A DNA stretch of 64,000 nucleotides from Aphanomyces cochlioides (Eukaryota; Oomycota; Saprolegniomycetes; Saprolegniales; Verrucalvaceae): positions 558,001 through 622,000 of the forward strand of contig JAHQRK010000004.1 of NCBI GenBank assembly GCA_019828595.1, in the 5' to 3' direction. Under the pieces are notes generated by a model. It was not told where the DNA came from and did not search any database. It saw nothing but the letters and a program-made list of their open reading frames with translations. Shown piece after piece: positions 20,775 to 30,260 of this stretch. Positions within the stretch are counted from its first letter, which is position 1, and each line of letters begins with the position of its first letter. The translations under genes and the position numbers were made by a program.

Positions 20775-23307
20775 ATGGCGCCCCCAGTGAGCTCTGACAG
20801 AGCTGCCTTTGAGGAAAAAGAGATGTTACCTCCCCTTCAAGCAACTCTCACAAAACCCTCAAGGCTGAAGCAGAAACGAATCTCGTTCAACCCGTGGAGG
20901 CAATCGGAGGTGATTCCTGCCGTCAATCGTGTATCCTTGCAGGTGACTGCCGAGGAGCGAAGGAAGCTGGAAAACTACGACGAGGAGACCGTTCGGTTCA
21001 TGTGGAATCCTGGTATTACCTCAAACTAAGGGGGTCAGATCAAGCGTCTCGTAGATTCTCAGATGCGACTCTCATGGGACTTAATCATTGCTCTTGTCAC
21101 AGTATTTCTTGCGTGGCGCCTACCTTACAGTTTAGCATTTGAAAATGATGCAAACTTCGAAGAACAGACATGGTCGTCTGCGTTCAACTCGATTGCAAAC
21201 GTGATCTATATTTCGGACATCGTTGCAAATTTCAGGTGCGGAATATTCAACTCCCCCAACTCACTCCCATGAGAAGAACGGGTTATCGCAGTGATATTGA
21301 GGTCGTACTTGAACCAAAGCGTGTTGCTATCAACTATTGCAAAGTTTGTGCTCTCTCAAGACGCTGTTCATGACTATATCTTTGTAGACTTGGTTCCTCA
21401 TTGACTTGGCTGGCTCGATTCCCTTTGAGCAATTTGTCCAAAGTGGAGACAGTGGCATCGAACGAAAGGCTGTCAAAACATCGCTGAAATACTTGAAGAT
21501 CCCCGTACGAGTGTGTCCACTTCATGATCTTACTTGTTCCTAGAAACTCTTTCGCCTCGCACGTGTTATTCGCTTTGTCAGGTGGCGCATCAATTGTTTT
21601 GACATCTACATTACCTTGGAATAGAAAGTACATGCAGTACATGTACACCATTCAACTCTCGATTCTCTATGTTTCAATCGTCCACTGGGTTGCCTGCTTG
21701 TCCCCATATATACTTTCAGTTGAGGTCATCGCCCCAGACCCATTCTCACGATATGGCGGCTATCTTTACATCGCAGTGACTGCAATGTTCAACCTCGGCC
21801 AGTATGCTCACAATATTTCAATGTGCATTAAGTACGCGTTGTAGAATTGAAGACGTTCCCCCCGACGAATGCATTATACTTGCAGCGCTTTCAGTTCTCG
21901 GTTATTTTCTCCTTTGCCTTGTTTCGTCCAGTATCACCGCCATTTTTGTGAGTCAATCATCACGTGCGTCGGAGTATCAAGACAAAATCCGTGCCGTTAT
22001 GACCGATTTGAAAGCTCTTCAAGTCCCGAGGGTTCGTAACTCGCTCGCTATTATTGATCACCCAGAACAAATAGGAGCTTCGAGTTGCAGCCAAGAATTA
22101 CTACGAAATGCTCTGGCGGGTCAAGAAGACATCAGATCGATACGAAAAGTTCATTTACGAGGATCAGGATTTATCTCCAACAATTCGAGCTGAGATTGCT
22201 CTGCATATCCACCGCCGCGCAATTGCTGTCGTGCCTCTTTTCAAAGGATGCACTGATGATTGCCTTGCTACAGTTGTTATGAAACTTCGAACGCATTTAT
22301 ACATGGCAGACGATGTGATATTTCACAAGGGCGAACCAGGTCGATCGATGCTCATTATCATCCGAGGCAAAGTTAAGATCATTGGCGGGGATAACAGATC
22401 ACTTGTTGCTGTGCTCAAGGAAGGCAGCTTCTTTGGTGAAATTGGTTGGTCGAACTAAATTTGATTCCTTAGAAGTTACTTGTAGGCCTGCTTCAAAATA
22501 CGGCAAGATCATGTACAGTTGTTGCTGCAACATTTTGTGAAATGAAGAGCTTGGAGCAAGCAGACGCTGAATATATCTTTTCACTCTACCCGCACATCCT
22601 CGAACGTCTTTATCGTGAATCGGACCGAAGGAAACGGGATAACACGACGAAAAGCAGTATTGGCCAAATTCGCGTCCTCGATAATGCCCACATCGTGGGC
22701 AAGGAGTCAATAGACCACCTCCAAGATGGATCTACACGGTCGCTCAGGGATAGCAAGTCTCCACCAGCACAGCACCACCACCTACCAGTCGGGAAGTCGT
22801 CTCTGATCGAGAAATTAGACGATACACAAAGTTGGATTGACCGAACTCAATCGATCTCCTCTTCCGATGGTATGCATTATTGGCTCTTCATCAGTATTGA
22901 CGAAATTCTAGCCAACTCAAAAACCATTGAGGCATTGGCGAATCTGCGCATGGATGTGGACGACTTGAGGGTGCGCGACACGAGCTTTCTGGCGATATTT
23001 ATACTGCAATGCCTAGGAAATGCTGACAACCATACTGGACAATCAAAAGCTGCTCGTTGAGAAACTGTCTGAAATCGAGTCGCGTCCCAATTACCACGCA
23101 CATCGTCGACGTACGAAGGATGCAAGTGGCGATAGCGGGCCGAAGAAACTCAATGAAAGGTCCGCTTCCAGGCGGCGAGAGCTCTTATCCATGGCTGGCG
23201 AAAGCGATCGGTCCCTCAAGTTTAATGGATCAGGAAGCAATGCTACGGACGAAGAGCACAACATTGTCGTGAATCGACTCATGCAGGAGCCGACGCACAA
23301 ACTTTGA
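20775..23307 (+). CDS. Cyclic-nucleotide-binding-domain cation channel (CNG/HCN superfamily)
   Basis: Eleven exons: 20775-21012, 21055-21235, 21277-21343, 21388-21504, 21544-21581, 21625-21801, 21845-22031, 22075-22444, 22486-22869, 22912-22970, 23017-23307, giving 702 aa. Six transmembrane segments follow the canonical order: NPDSQMRLSWDLIIALV (S1), IYISDIVANFRTGY (S2-S3), TWFLIDLAGSIP (S3), KLFRLARVIRFVRKYM (S4), LYVSIVHWVACL (S5), pore, then LSVLGYFLLCLVSS (S6). A C-linker and CNBD follow (PLFKGCTDD, FHKGEPGRSMLIIIRGKV, FFGEIGLLQNTARSCTVVA) with a phosphate-binding cassette. The pore reads FNLGQIEDVP, not GYG. The disordered tail has a final coiled coil. The N-terminal start is uncertain because an upstream exon may exist. 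Confidence 0.82.
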
Positions 23308-23909
23308 CGTCATAGCAGTGTTGCGATGATACATACCGGTATTAATATTTATATTCCAACTTGCTACCTCGTGTGTATCTGTGCGAATCGTTGACTTGTT
23401 GTCAGAAAACGTAAATCGCTGGATTTACTCAAGATTATCATCCAATTAGAGTGCAATGAGTTGGATGATGTGTTGAGATTGGGCAGAAATAGTTCATTTG
23501 GAAAGGCACCAGCCCGATGAAGTCTAGCCAAATTTTCTGCACGCAACTTGCTGCGCAGTGCTTCTCTGGATCTGTTTGATGGAACGATCCAGAGAAGCAC
23601 GCATGTAAGGTAAGCGGCTTTTGATTCCGCTAAAGGAACAATGTATTGATTGCGAGTAGAATGGAAGCGCACACTGGCGACTCAACTCCTGTTTGGAGAT
23701 GTGTGGCGTATCCCAACATGTAATGTAACATCTCTGGAACAGAAAGAAAATGGTCAAGCTCTGAAGTTAAAGATGGAACAACATTCACCAGTCGATGAGT
23801 TTAATGTTGTCCCATCTTTAGCCTCAGAGCTCAGCCGAAGGAGGTTGTCATGCTGGTCAAGACTACCCACTTTTACTGTTCAATATTCGATGCATAGCCT
23901 TTGAGCTTA
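23308..23909. other. Intergenic between channel gene and Harbinger element
   Basis: No supported gene. It contains a perfect 15-bp inverted repeat (23558-23572 / 23586-23600). Confidence 0.5.
23558..23600. repeat. Perfect 15-bp inverted repeat, 13-nt loop
   Basis: GTGCTTCTCTGGATC at 23558-23572 is the exact reverse complement of 23586-23600. The loop is TGTTTGATGGAAC. It could form a stable hairpin in either strand. Confidence 0.7.
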
Positions 23910-23933
23910 GAGGCTGGTCAGTGCGTTCCCATC
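23910..23933 (+). repeat. Harbinger left terminal inverted repeat
   Basis: Twenty of 24 positions match the reverse complement of 26167-26190. The first differing base is the fifth (C versus T). Confidence 0.85.
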
Positions 23934-24091
23934 CTCACTTTCAAGTGAGGAGTCCCCCTTCATGATTGGTCAGAATGAGCGGATCCGGTTAAATACAAGC
24001 CCCAGTCCTCACTTCTTTAGCCCAAATAGGAGGAGACTCTGAGTCTCCTTCTCCGTTCACACTTGTTGTTTTGATCATCAGTTGGCAACGA

Positions 24092-24911
24092 ATGGAAGGA
24101 AACACTCAGTCAGTGGCAACTGGTGCAAGAAAGAAGAGGTCAACCAAGCAAGAATCTGCGTCATGGTGTGATGAAAGCGTCGCCATGCTGTTCCGACTTC
24201 GATTTTCATCGGACATCACACGTCGCTTTAAGTCCAAGAACAACTTTGACAAGAAAATTGCATATTCGTTCTTGGCCAGCGAATTGTCAGCACGCATGAA
24301 GCGGGAATTCACAGTGAAGCACATACAAAATAAGGTAGAACGATTGAAACATGAAACCTGACACACGCTATGATAGTTTTCAAAGCTTCAACAAGAATGG
24401 TCCAAGTCGAACCCGTCGCTTCCCACACCGACCGGCAACGTACCGCTGGAGAAGCCTCCAGCTTACTTTGACATCATGATGGAGTATTGGGGGAGTAAAC
24501 CAGGCTATCGACGCGAAACATTGATGTCAAGTGATCCGCAGGCTGCCTCCAGTGGTGTTGAATCCGGTAGGAGTCTAAATGCATGTATTTCTATTATTTG
24601 AATCAAATGTAGATGTTGACTATGATTGTGATTTTGACGAAGGCCATGACTTTGACAGCGAAGAGGAAAGTCAACAAGTGCTTGAGCATCAAAAGAAAAA
24701 GTGTAAAAAGATGACGAAGGCGAAAACACAGGCCGAAACGCTTGAAAGTGGATTTCAGGCTGTTAAAGAGGGGCTACTCGGATTAGGAGCAAGCATGAAC
24801 CAAAATGATGGACTTCACAATCAAATAAGTAGCTTGATGGAAATCGTCAAGGAACAGTCGAAGCAAATTGCTGCGCTTACAAGTGCCATGAATGCTAGAC
24901 AACACAGTTAG
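24092..24911 (+). CDS. Harbinger Myb/SANT-like DNA-binding protein
   Basis: Three exons, 24092-24334, 24377-24566, 24613-24911, giving 243 aa. The trihelix/Myb-like N-terminal domain has a WCDESVAMLFRLRF helix, FSSDITRRFKSKNN, a YSFLASELSARM helix and EFTVKHIQNKFSKLQQEW, the pattern of plant Myb/SANT-like domains that accompany PIF/Harbinger transposases. An acidic stretch (DVDYDCDFDEGHDFDSEEE), a Lys-rich patch and a C-terminal coiled coil follow. In this superfamily the Myb-like protein binds the element's subterminal DNA and helps the transposase enter the nucleus. The stop is 22 bp from the convergent transposase stop. Confidence 0.8.
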
Positions 24912-24933
24912 ATAGTCATTTCAAAAAATGATA

Positions 24934-26073
24934 TTAATCATAAAGATATCTAGCTATCGCCATCCTCTTTTGCTTTGCCGCAATTCGTAAGATAGTATTG
25001 GTTTCATTGTCAACACAGTCTTCATTGTCGTCAAGTGCTTGGCAATGCGATTTGGTAAAGCCATTTACGTCCTTGTCAATATAAAGAGAGTCTTTCAATT
25101 CAAGTAGCATGTTGTGCAAAACGAAGCACGACATCACAATTTGAAGTGACGACTCGATGGTCTTCTCCTTCATTGTGCTCTTGAGAATTCTAAATCTTTC
25201 CTTGAGTAAGCCAAATGCTCGTTCAATGCTCATACGGGTACTAGAATGCTTAAAATTGTAATCTCGTTGTAACTTTGTCAAGTTACCACCTTCTTCGTGA
25301 GGGAGAAATGGTGTGATCAACCATGGCAATAATGTATAACCGGCATCAACAAGAATATATGATCCAACAGGGATAAGCCGACGAATCGACCGACCAAGCC
25401 ACGATACTTTCCATATTTTCTTGTCCGAGAACGATCCAGGTCGAATATCGACACTCATAAAAATACAGTTTGCATCACATACAGCCTGTATGCTAAACGA
25501 TGGATCGCCATGACGGTCGTAGAACCCGTCGTAGTCCTCAGGGCGTTGGATATTAATAAGTGTTCCATCGACAGCGCCTGCCACACCAGGGAGTCCTTTC
25601 TTGGCCATAAATGTTCTCTCAATTTTGGACCATTCTTTTCTTGTGGACGGGAAATGAATCCATTGATCTCTCTGTTGCACTAATTCTTGGCTGATTGCAT
25701 GAATAACCATAATACTCCAAGCTTTAGACACTCCATACGCAACGGAAACTTCACGAAAACCACCCTCAGATCCCACGTAGAACAAGAACATTGCGATCTT
25801 CTTCTCAAAGGAGTGTTTTAGCGAATAAGTTGTATTGATCAAGTTTGTGTTTTGCAGAAGAGCGACCAATTTTCGAAAGGATGCTTGGCTGCAGCGAAGG
25901 TTCGTCTCGAACCAAGCATTGAATCGGTCGTCATTCACCATAGAATCAAAGTCAAAGCTGGGTAAGGCGAGAATGTTGTACTTTTCACGTCTTGAGAAAG
26001 TATGACTTGCACAGACAACACAAAGCAGCGAGACTGCAGTGGCAACTTGAGCCGCAATAAGCGTTGAGTTCAT
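24934..26073 (-). CDS. PIF/Harbinger transposase (DDE_Tnp_4 family)
   Basis: A single exon of 379 aa from ATG 26073; the frame is open further upstream but only with a GTG. Catalytic-core motifs of DDE_Tnp_4 are intact: GVAGAVDGTLINI (first D), the SFSIQAVCDAN strand, DIRPGSFSDKK, ILVDAGY (second D), and SIERAFGLLKERFRIL (catalytic E). A helical N-terminal region (FDSMVNDDRFNAWFE, KLVALLQ) and the HNMLLEL C-terminal helix are also typical. No frameshift or stop is present, so the element may be recently active. It transposes by cut-and-paste into TWA sites. Confidence 0.9.
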   Translation of the reverse strand: MNSTLIAAQVATAVSLLCVVCASHTFSRREKYNILALPSFDFDSMVNDDRFNAWFETNLRCSQASFRKLVALLQNTNLINTTYSLKHSFEKKIAMFLFYVGSEGGFREVSVAYGVSKAWSIMVIHAISQELVQQRDQWIHFPSTRKEWSKIERTFMAKKGLPGVAGAVDGTLINIQRPEDYDGFYDRHGDPSFSIQAVCDANCIFMSVDIRPGSFSDKKIWKVSWLGRSIRRLIPVGSYILVDAGYTLLPWLITPFLPHEEGGNLTKLQRDYNFKHSSTRMSIERAFGLLKERFRILKSTMKEKTIESSLQIVMSCFVLHNMLLELKDSLYIDKDVNGFTKSHCQALDDNEDCVDNETNTILRIAAKQKRMAIARYLYD

Positions 26074-26166
26074 GGTCTTGGTTGTGTGGAAGTGGATGTG
26101 AACGGAAAAGAAGTCAGTCCTCACTTCGGATAAAACACTTTTATCCGTAAGTGAACCACAGAAGGA

Positions 26167-26190
26167 GATGAAGACGCACTGACCAACCTC
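26167..26190 (-). repeat. Harbinger right terminal inverted repeat
   Basis: The reverse complement begins GAGGTTGGTCAGTGCGTCTT and pairs with 23910-23933. TTA follows immediately. Confidence 0.85.
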
Positions 26191-27098
26191 TTAGGCTCCT
26201 GCTTCGGTTTTTGCTTACTTCCTCCTTGCACATCGATCATAATTGGGGAGATTTTTGTGAATTATTTGATGTTTGATTGGCTCTCTTTCCAGTAAATCTA
26301 TGGATTTGCGTTTTCTCTGCGGCTCTCTCCGAAGAAAATTTATTAAATTTCATACAAATATTCATACTGTTTTGAATAATAATGTGAAATAAAAGATTAA
26401 CTTATCGAAATTGTAAATCATTTGATTTACTCGAGAGTATAATTTCCTCTATATGATTGACAAAATCTTGATTATGAATTCTAGCGCTTTCCTCAATTCG
26501 ACATCCGGATCATCATTCCATGGTTCTTCTTCCGTCATGCAGCTTTTCCATTTTGAATCTCGTCATGTCCATGACTCTTTCCTCTGTCAATCATCTTCAG
26601 CGAAGCTTTGCATGCCTTTCAAGCCACATCTTCGACGTGAGGTGGAGACACCATGAGGCGTGACTCACACGGCTGCATTGTACATTGCACGTACAATGTC
26701 CGACCCACATACTTTGCCTTGCGTTATGGTGTACGGTCGTACGCGAGTGCACGTAAGACGTACTGTAAGTACTGTACGTAGTACGCTTTTATGCGATGAA
26801 TGCCACGTAGATTTGTATGCGACTCTTCGTTGGCCTTCACTTTCATACATTTTTCAAGTCAACTTGTGGTGTCGCAATCATTGGCCTTTCCGATTTTTTA
26901 TTTTTGGCTCTGTAAAACCTCTGAACATTTATATCACCACCCGCATGTAACGGTGGCGAAAGAATGGAACGAGATCTGATTTAGGAGTTACAAAACCTGT
27001 ACAACTTGATAAGTTTCCTCTACAGATTGAAGCAGTCATTTCGCATTCAGTGCTGTCGGAAGGAAACGTCCATCTCTCTCCGTGTCAGTGCGAGCGTC
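26191..27098. other. Long upstream region of the HMG-CoA synthase fusion
   Basis: AT-rich from 26240-26460. A cluster of eight GTAC tetramers lies at 26680-26784. An open frame without ATG precedes 27099 and follows a possible acceptor (TCTACAG at about 27020-27026), so a small 5' exon is possible. Confidence 0.4.
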
Positions 27099-30000
27099 AT
27101 GCTTTTCCTAGCGATCCTAATCGTCGTGAGCTCTGAGGGACTTCGTGGAGTCCTTCAAGATACGTTTGCCGTCTTGGCAACGTATCCGTTGTTATTTCTC
27201 CTCTTTCTCCTCTTTGGATTTTCTGTGGCTGTAGCGAGCTCTTACTTTCATTTCCAATTTTCGAAACGAAATGGTGCGGAAGCGACTGTCCCTCTTACTT
27301 GCTACGACTGTGAACAACAAAACAAAACAAACACGAAGAATGTCAAGCAACGTCGTCAAGCTGAAAATGTCGGTATCTTGGCGATGGAAGTCTACTTTCC
27401 ATCAACGTTTATTGACCAAGCGGATCTTGAACAGTACGATGGGGTTGGCGCGGGAAAGTACACCAAGGGTCTTGCCCAAGAAAAAATGAGCTTTACTGGA
27501 GATCGTGAAGATATCAATTCGATCGCTCTCACTGTCGTGAAGAATCTACTCGAAAAGTATGACATCCATCCATCGCAAATCGGTCGATTGGAAGTTGGCA
27601 CGGAAACGATCATTGATTTGGCGAAGTCGACTAAGACTTACCTCATGGACTTGTTTCACGAGCATGGGAACTACGACTTGGAAGGTGTGACTTCTGTCAA
27701 CGCTTGTTATGGTGGTACTGCTGCCCTGTTTAACTCTGTCGCTTGGGTCGAAAGTAAAGCTTGGGATGGCCGCTACGCCCTTGTTGTCTGTGGTGATATT
27801 GCTGTGTATGCTAAAGGCCCTGCCCGCCCTACTAGTGGCTGCGGTGCCGTTGCTATGTTGATTGGTCCTAACGCCCCTCTTGTCATGGAAAGTGAACTCC
27901 GTACGACGTTTTCGGAGAACATGTGGGACTTTTACAAGCCCGATCTCCACTCTGAATACCCGACCGTCGATGGCAAGTTTTCTCAATCTTGCTACATGAA
28001 AACTTTGGATGACTGCTACCGCCGCTTCTGCGTCAAGAACGAACAAGCGGGCATTACCAAGAATGGCCAATATTTTGATGTCTCTGTGAACGATTATGTG
28101 CTCTTCCACTCGCCATACAACAAGTTGGCGCAAAAGGGCTTCTCTCGTATTGTCTTCAATGATTTCCTCCGTAACCCCAATTCTGCTCAGTATGAAAAGC
28201 TCAAGCAATGGCATGGAGCTTCTTTGGAAAACACCTACTATGACCGTGACCTTGATGCTGCTGCTCGCTCTGTGTCGCTCGACATGTGGAACCGCATGGT
28301 TGAGCCATCTTGCTTTGCTTCGCGTCAAATTGGTAACTGCTACACTGCTTCGGTGTACATTAACTTGGCTTGCTTGGTTGACTCTCTCCGTAACCAACTC
28401 CAAGGAAAGCGCATTATGATGTACTCTTACGGTTCTGGTGCTGTCGGCTCGATCTTTTCTCTGCGTGCTGTCCGCCCCGACTCGTCGTCTCAACCATCGG
28501 CCCTCCCTGGCTTTACTCTTGAACGCATGTCGGAGTGCCTCAACTTAGCTGCTCGCTTGAATACTCGCTTGAAACGCACTCCTGAAGAATTCAACGCTCA
28601 TTTGGACTTGCGTGAGTCAACTCATGGTGTCAAGGGCCATACCCCAGTGCAAGCTGTTGACTCTCTCTTCCCTGGAACCTACTATCTTGTCGGTATTGAT
28701 GACAAGCATCGCCGAAGATACGCCCGTAAACCTCTCTCTGCCTCTGCTTCTTACTCGCCATTGCCTGTTGTTGCTGCTGTCGCTGCCTCGCCTGTTGCCG
28801 TCACTGCCACCTCCGACAAAGTTAAACCCGCCAAGGTTGAAGTTCTTGTCACCGGTGTTGCCGCCGGCACGCCTGGAACTGTCTCGCTTGGCTTGACTGA
28901 ATTGCTTGAAGGCGTCAACTGCATTGAACCTGTTTCTCTTGAAGCCAAGCAAGCCATGATTGCCAAGAACATTGTTCAACTCAAGAAGGACAAGAGTGGT
29001 GCGATTCGTCGTCTCCCTGTCAAGAATCTCGAAGAAGCTGTTCAACTCTCAGCACCAATGAAGCCAGCTGACTTGGTTGGCGACTTTGGTTTGCCCAAGA
29101 GCTTGGTGGAAGGTATGGACACTGCATCTGCAAGTGCTGTGGCTGCTGGTCTTAAGGCTCTTCAGCAAGCTGGTTTGGTTGCTGGTACTGTCGAAAATGG
29201 TTGGGGCAACTGGCGTCTGCCTGATGCCATGGCCGCATCGACTGGTGTCTTGTTTGCCGCTTCGTTCCCAGCCTTGGACTCGTGCGTGAAGGAAGTCTCT
29301 CGATCGCACACTGATCCTGCCTATGAATTCGACCGCAAGCTTCTCTTCCGTCTCCTCGTCTCCGCCAACTCGCAATTGGCGCAAATTGTCGGTGCCAAGG
29401 GTCCGAACGCTCATGTGAATGCGACTTGTGCTGGTTCGACTGTGGCTCTCACGATGGCTCAAGACTGGATTCGCATGGGCAAATGCGAACGTGTTGTTGT
29501 GATCGCTGGTGATGTGGCAAGCAATGAAACGCTTTTCCCATGGATCGGTAGCGGCTTCCGTTCGTTGGGTGCTGCGTCCATTGCTTCAACTGTTGCCGAA
29601 GCTGCCGTGCCATTCGACACGCGCCGCAACGGTATGCTTTTGGGCAGTGGTGCGATCGGTTTGGTGTTGGAAGCGAAGCCTTCAATCAATCGCACCCTTC
29701 CTGCTTCTCCAAGTGTCTATTTGGTGGCTAGCCAAATGAGCAACTCTGCGTTCCACGGCGCTTCGCTTGACAAGGAGCATATGGCTCAAGAATTGAACCG
29801 CTTTTTGCAAATGCTCGAAGCTGAACATGGCATTTCCCGTGCCACTTTGGCCACCCAAGGCGCGTACTACAGCCACGAAACTTGCACTCAAGCGTCACCA
29901 ACGGCTGCCTGCTCCTTCACCGAAGTGTACATGCTCCGCAGTGCCTTTGGTGATGCTGGTCTTGAAACGCTTGTGTTGGTCAACACGAAGGCATTCACTG

Positions 30001-30221
30001 GCCATGCTATGGGTGTGAGCTTTGAAGAAGTGATTGCTGTCGAAGGATTGAAGCGTGGCATCTTGCCTCCTGTCGTCAACCATGTCAACCACGACCCCAA
30101 CTTGAGCGCGCGTCCATTGCGCTTGAGCCAAGGCGGTGCTTACCCCCATGTCAAGTACGCTCTTCGCTTCGCCGCGGGCTTTGGCTCGCAAATCGCGTTC
30201 ACGTTGTACGCTCGCAAGTAA
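27099..30221 (+). CDS. HMGCS: Membrane-anchored HMG-CoA synthase fused to a ketoacyl-synthase-like domain
   Basis: A single exon of 1040 aa. Residues about 1-50 hold two hydrophobic helices (MLFLAILIVV and TYPLLFLLFLLFGFSVAVA), predicting an ER anchor. Residues about 90-560 are a complete HMG-CoA synthase: E169 (GTETIIDLAKS), nucleophile C203 (SVNACYGGTAAL), H337 (FHSPYNKLAQKG), and the family end GTYYLVGIDDKHRRRYARK. After an Ala/Val/Pro linker, residues about 610-1040 form a second thiolase-fold unit of ketoacyl-synthase type: C777 (NATCAGSTVAL), the RNGMLLGSGAIGLVLE loop, H926 (YYSHETCTQ), and H969 (KAFTGHAMGV), so the Cys-His-His triad is kept. HMG-CoA synthase makes HMG-CoA for mevalonate and sterols. 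The second domain could load, elongate or decarboxylate an acyl chain; its substrate is unknown. GCT/CTC/TTG-rich codon use suggests high expression. Confidence 0.9.
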   Translation: MLFLAILIVVSSEGLRGVLQDTFAVLATYPLLFLLFLLFGFSVAVASSYFHFQFSKRNGAEATVPLTCYDCEQQNKTNTKNVKQRRQAENVGILAMEVYFPSTFIDQADLEQYDGVGAGKYTKGLAQEKMSFTGDREDINSIALTVVKNLLEKYDIHPSQIGRLEVGTETIIDLAKSTKTYLMDLFHEHGNYDLEGVTSVNACYGGTAALFNSVAWVESKAWDGRYALVVCGDIAVYAKGPARPTSGCGAVAMLIGPNAPLVMESELRTTFSENMWDFYKPDLHSEYPTVDGKFSQSCYMKTLDDCYRRFCVKNEQAGITKNGQYFDVSVNDYVLFHSPYNKLAQKGFSRIVFNDFLRNPNSAQYEKLKQWHGASLENTYYDRDLDAAARSVSLDMWNRMVEPSCFASRQIGNCYTASVYINLACLVDSLRNQLQGKRIMMYSYGSGAVGSIFSLRAVRPDSSSQPSALPGFTLERMSECLNLAARLNTRLKRTPEEFNAHLDLRESTHGVKGHTPVQAVDSLFPGTYYLVGIDDKHRRRYARKPLSASASYSPLPVVAAVAASPVAVTATSDKVKPAKVEVLVTGVAAGTPGTVSLGLTELLEGVNCIEPVSLEAKQAMIAKNIVQLKKDKSGAIRRLPVKNLEEAVQLSAPMKPADLVGDFGLPKSLVEGMDTASASAVAAGLKALQQAGLVAGTVENGWGNWRLPDAMAASTGVLFAASFPALDSCVKEVSRSHTDPAYEFDRKLLFRLLVSANSQLAQIVGAKGPNAHVNATCAGSTVALTMAQDWIRMGKCERVVVIAGDVASNETLFPWIGSGFRSLGAASIASTVAEAAVPFDTRRNGMLLGSGAIGLVLEAKPSINRTLPASPSVYLVASQMSNSAFHGASLDKEHMAQELNRFLQMLEAEHGISRATLATQGAYYSHETCTQASPTAACSFTEVYMLRSAFGDAGLETLVLVNTKAFTGHAMGVSFEEVIAVEGLKRGILPPVVNHVNHDPNLSARPLRLSQGGAYPHVKYALRFAAGFGSQIAFTLYARK

Positions 30222-30260
30222 GCAACGAGAGGGAGAATAATACACGATCGTGTTGCCTCG

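Larger units (their letters stand above)
23910..26190. mobile_element. PIF/Harbinger DNA transposon, apparently complete
   Basis: A 2281-bp element flanked by TTA (23907-23909 and 26191-26193), the 3-bp target duplication typical of PIF/Harbinger. Imperfect terminal inverted repeats of about 24 bp both begin GAGG[C/T]TGGTCAGTGCGT. Subterminal CAGTCCTCACTT occurs near both ends (about 24002 and 26114). The left end has a CCTCACTT/AAGTGAGG hairpin and the right end a CGGATAAAA/TTTTATCCG inverted repeat. Inside are two convergent genes: a Myb/SANT-like DNA-binding protein (+) and a DDE transposase (-), the classic two-gene layout. Neither is visibly broken. Confidence 0.9.

Noticed and set aside
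20600..20794. First exon of the channel gene (MKECMESRSIQTF)
   Set aside because: The frame is promising, but no donor/acceptor pair of normal size joins it to 20775 without a stop. Left as possible UTR.
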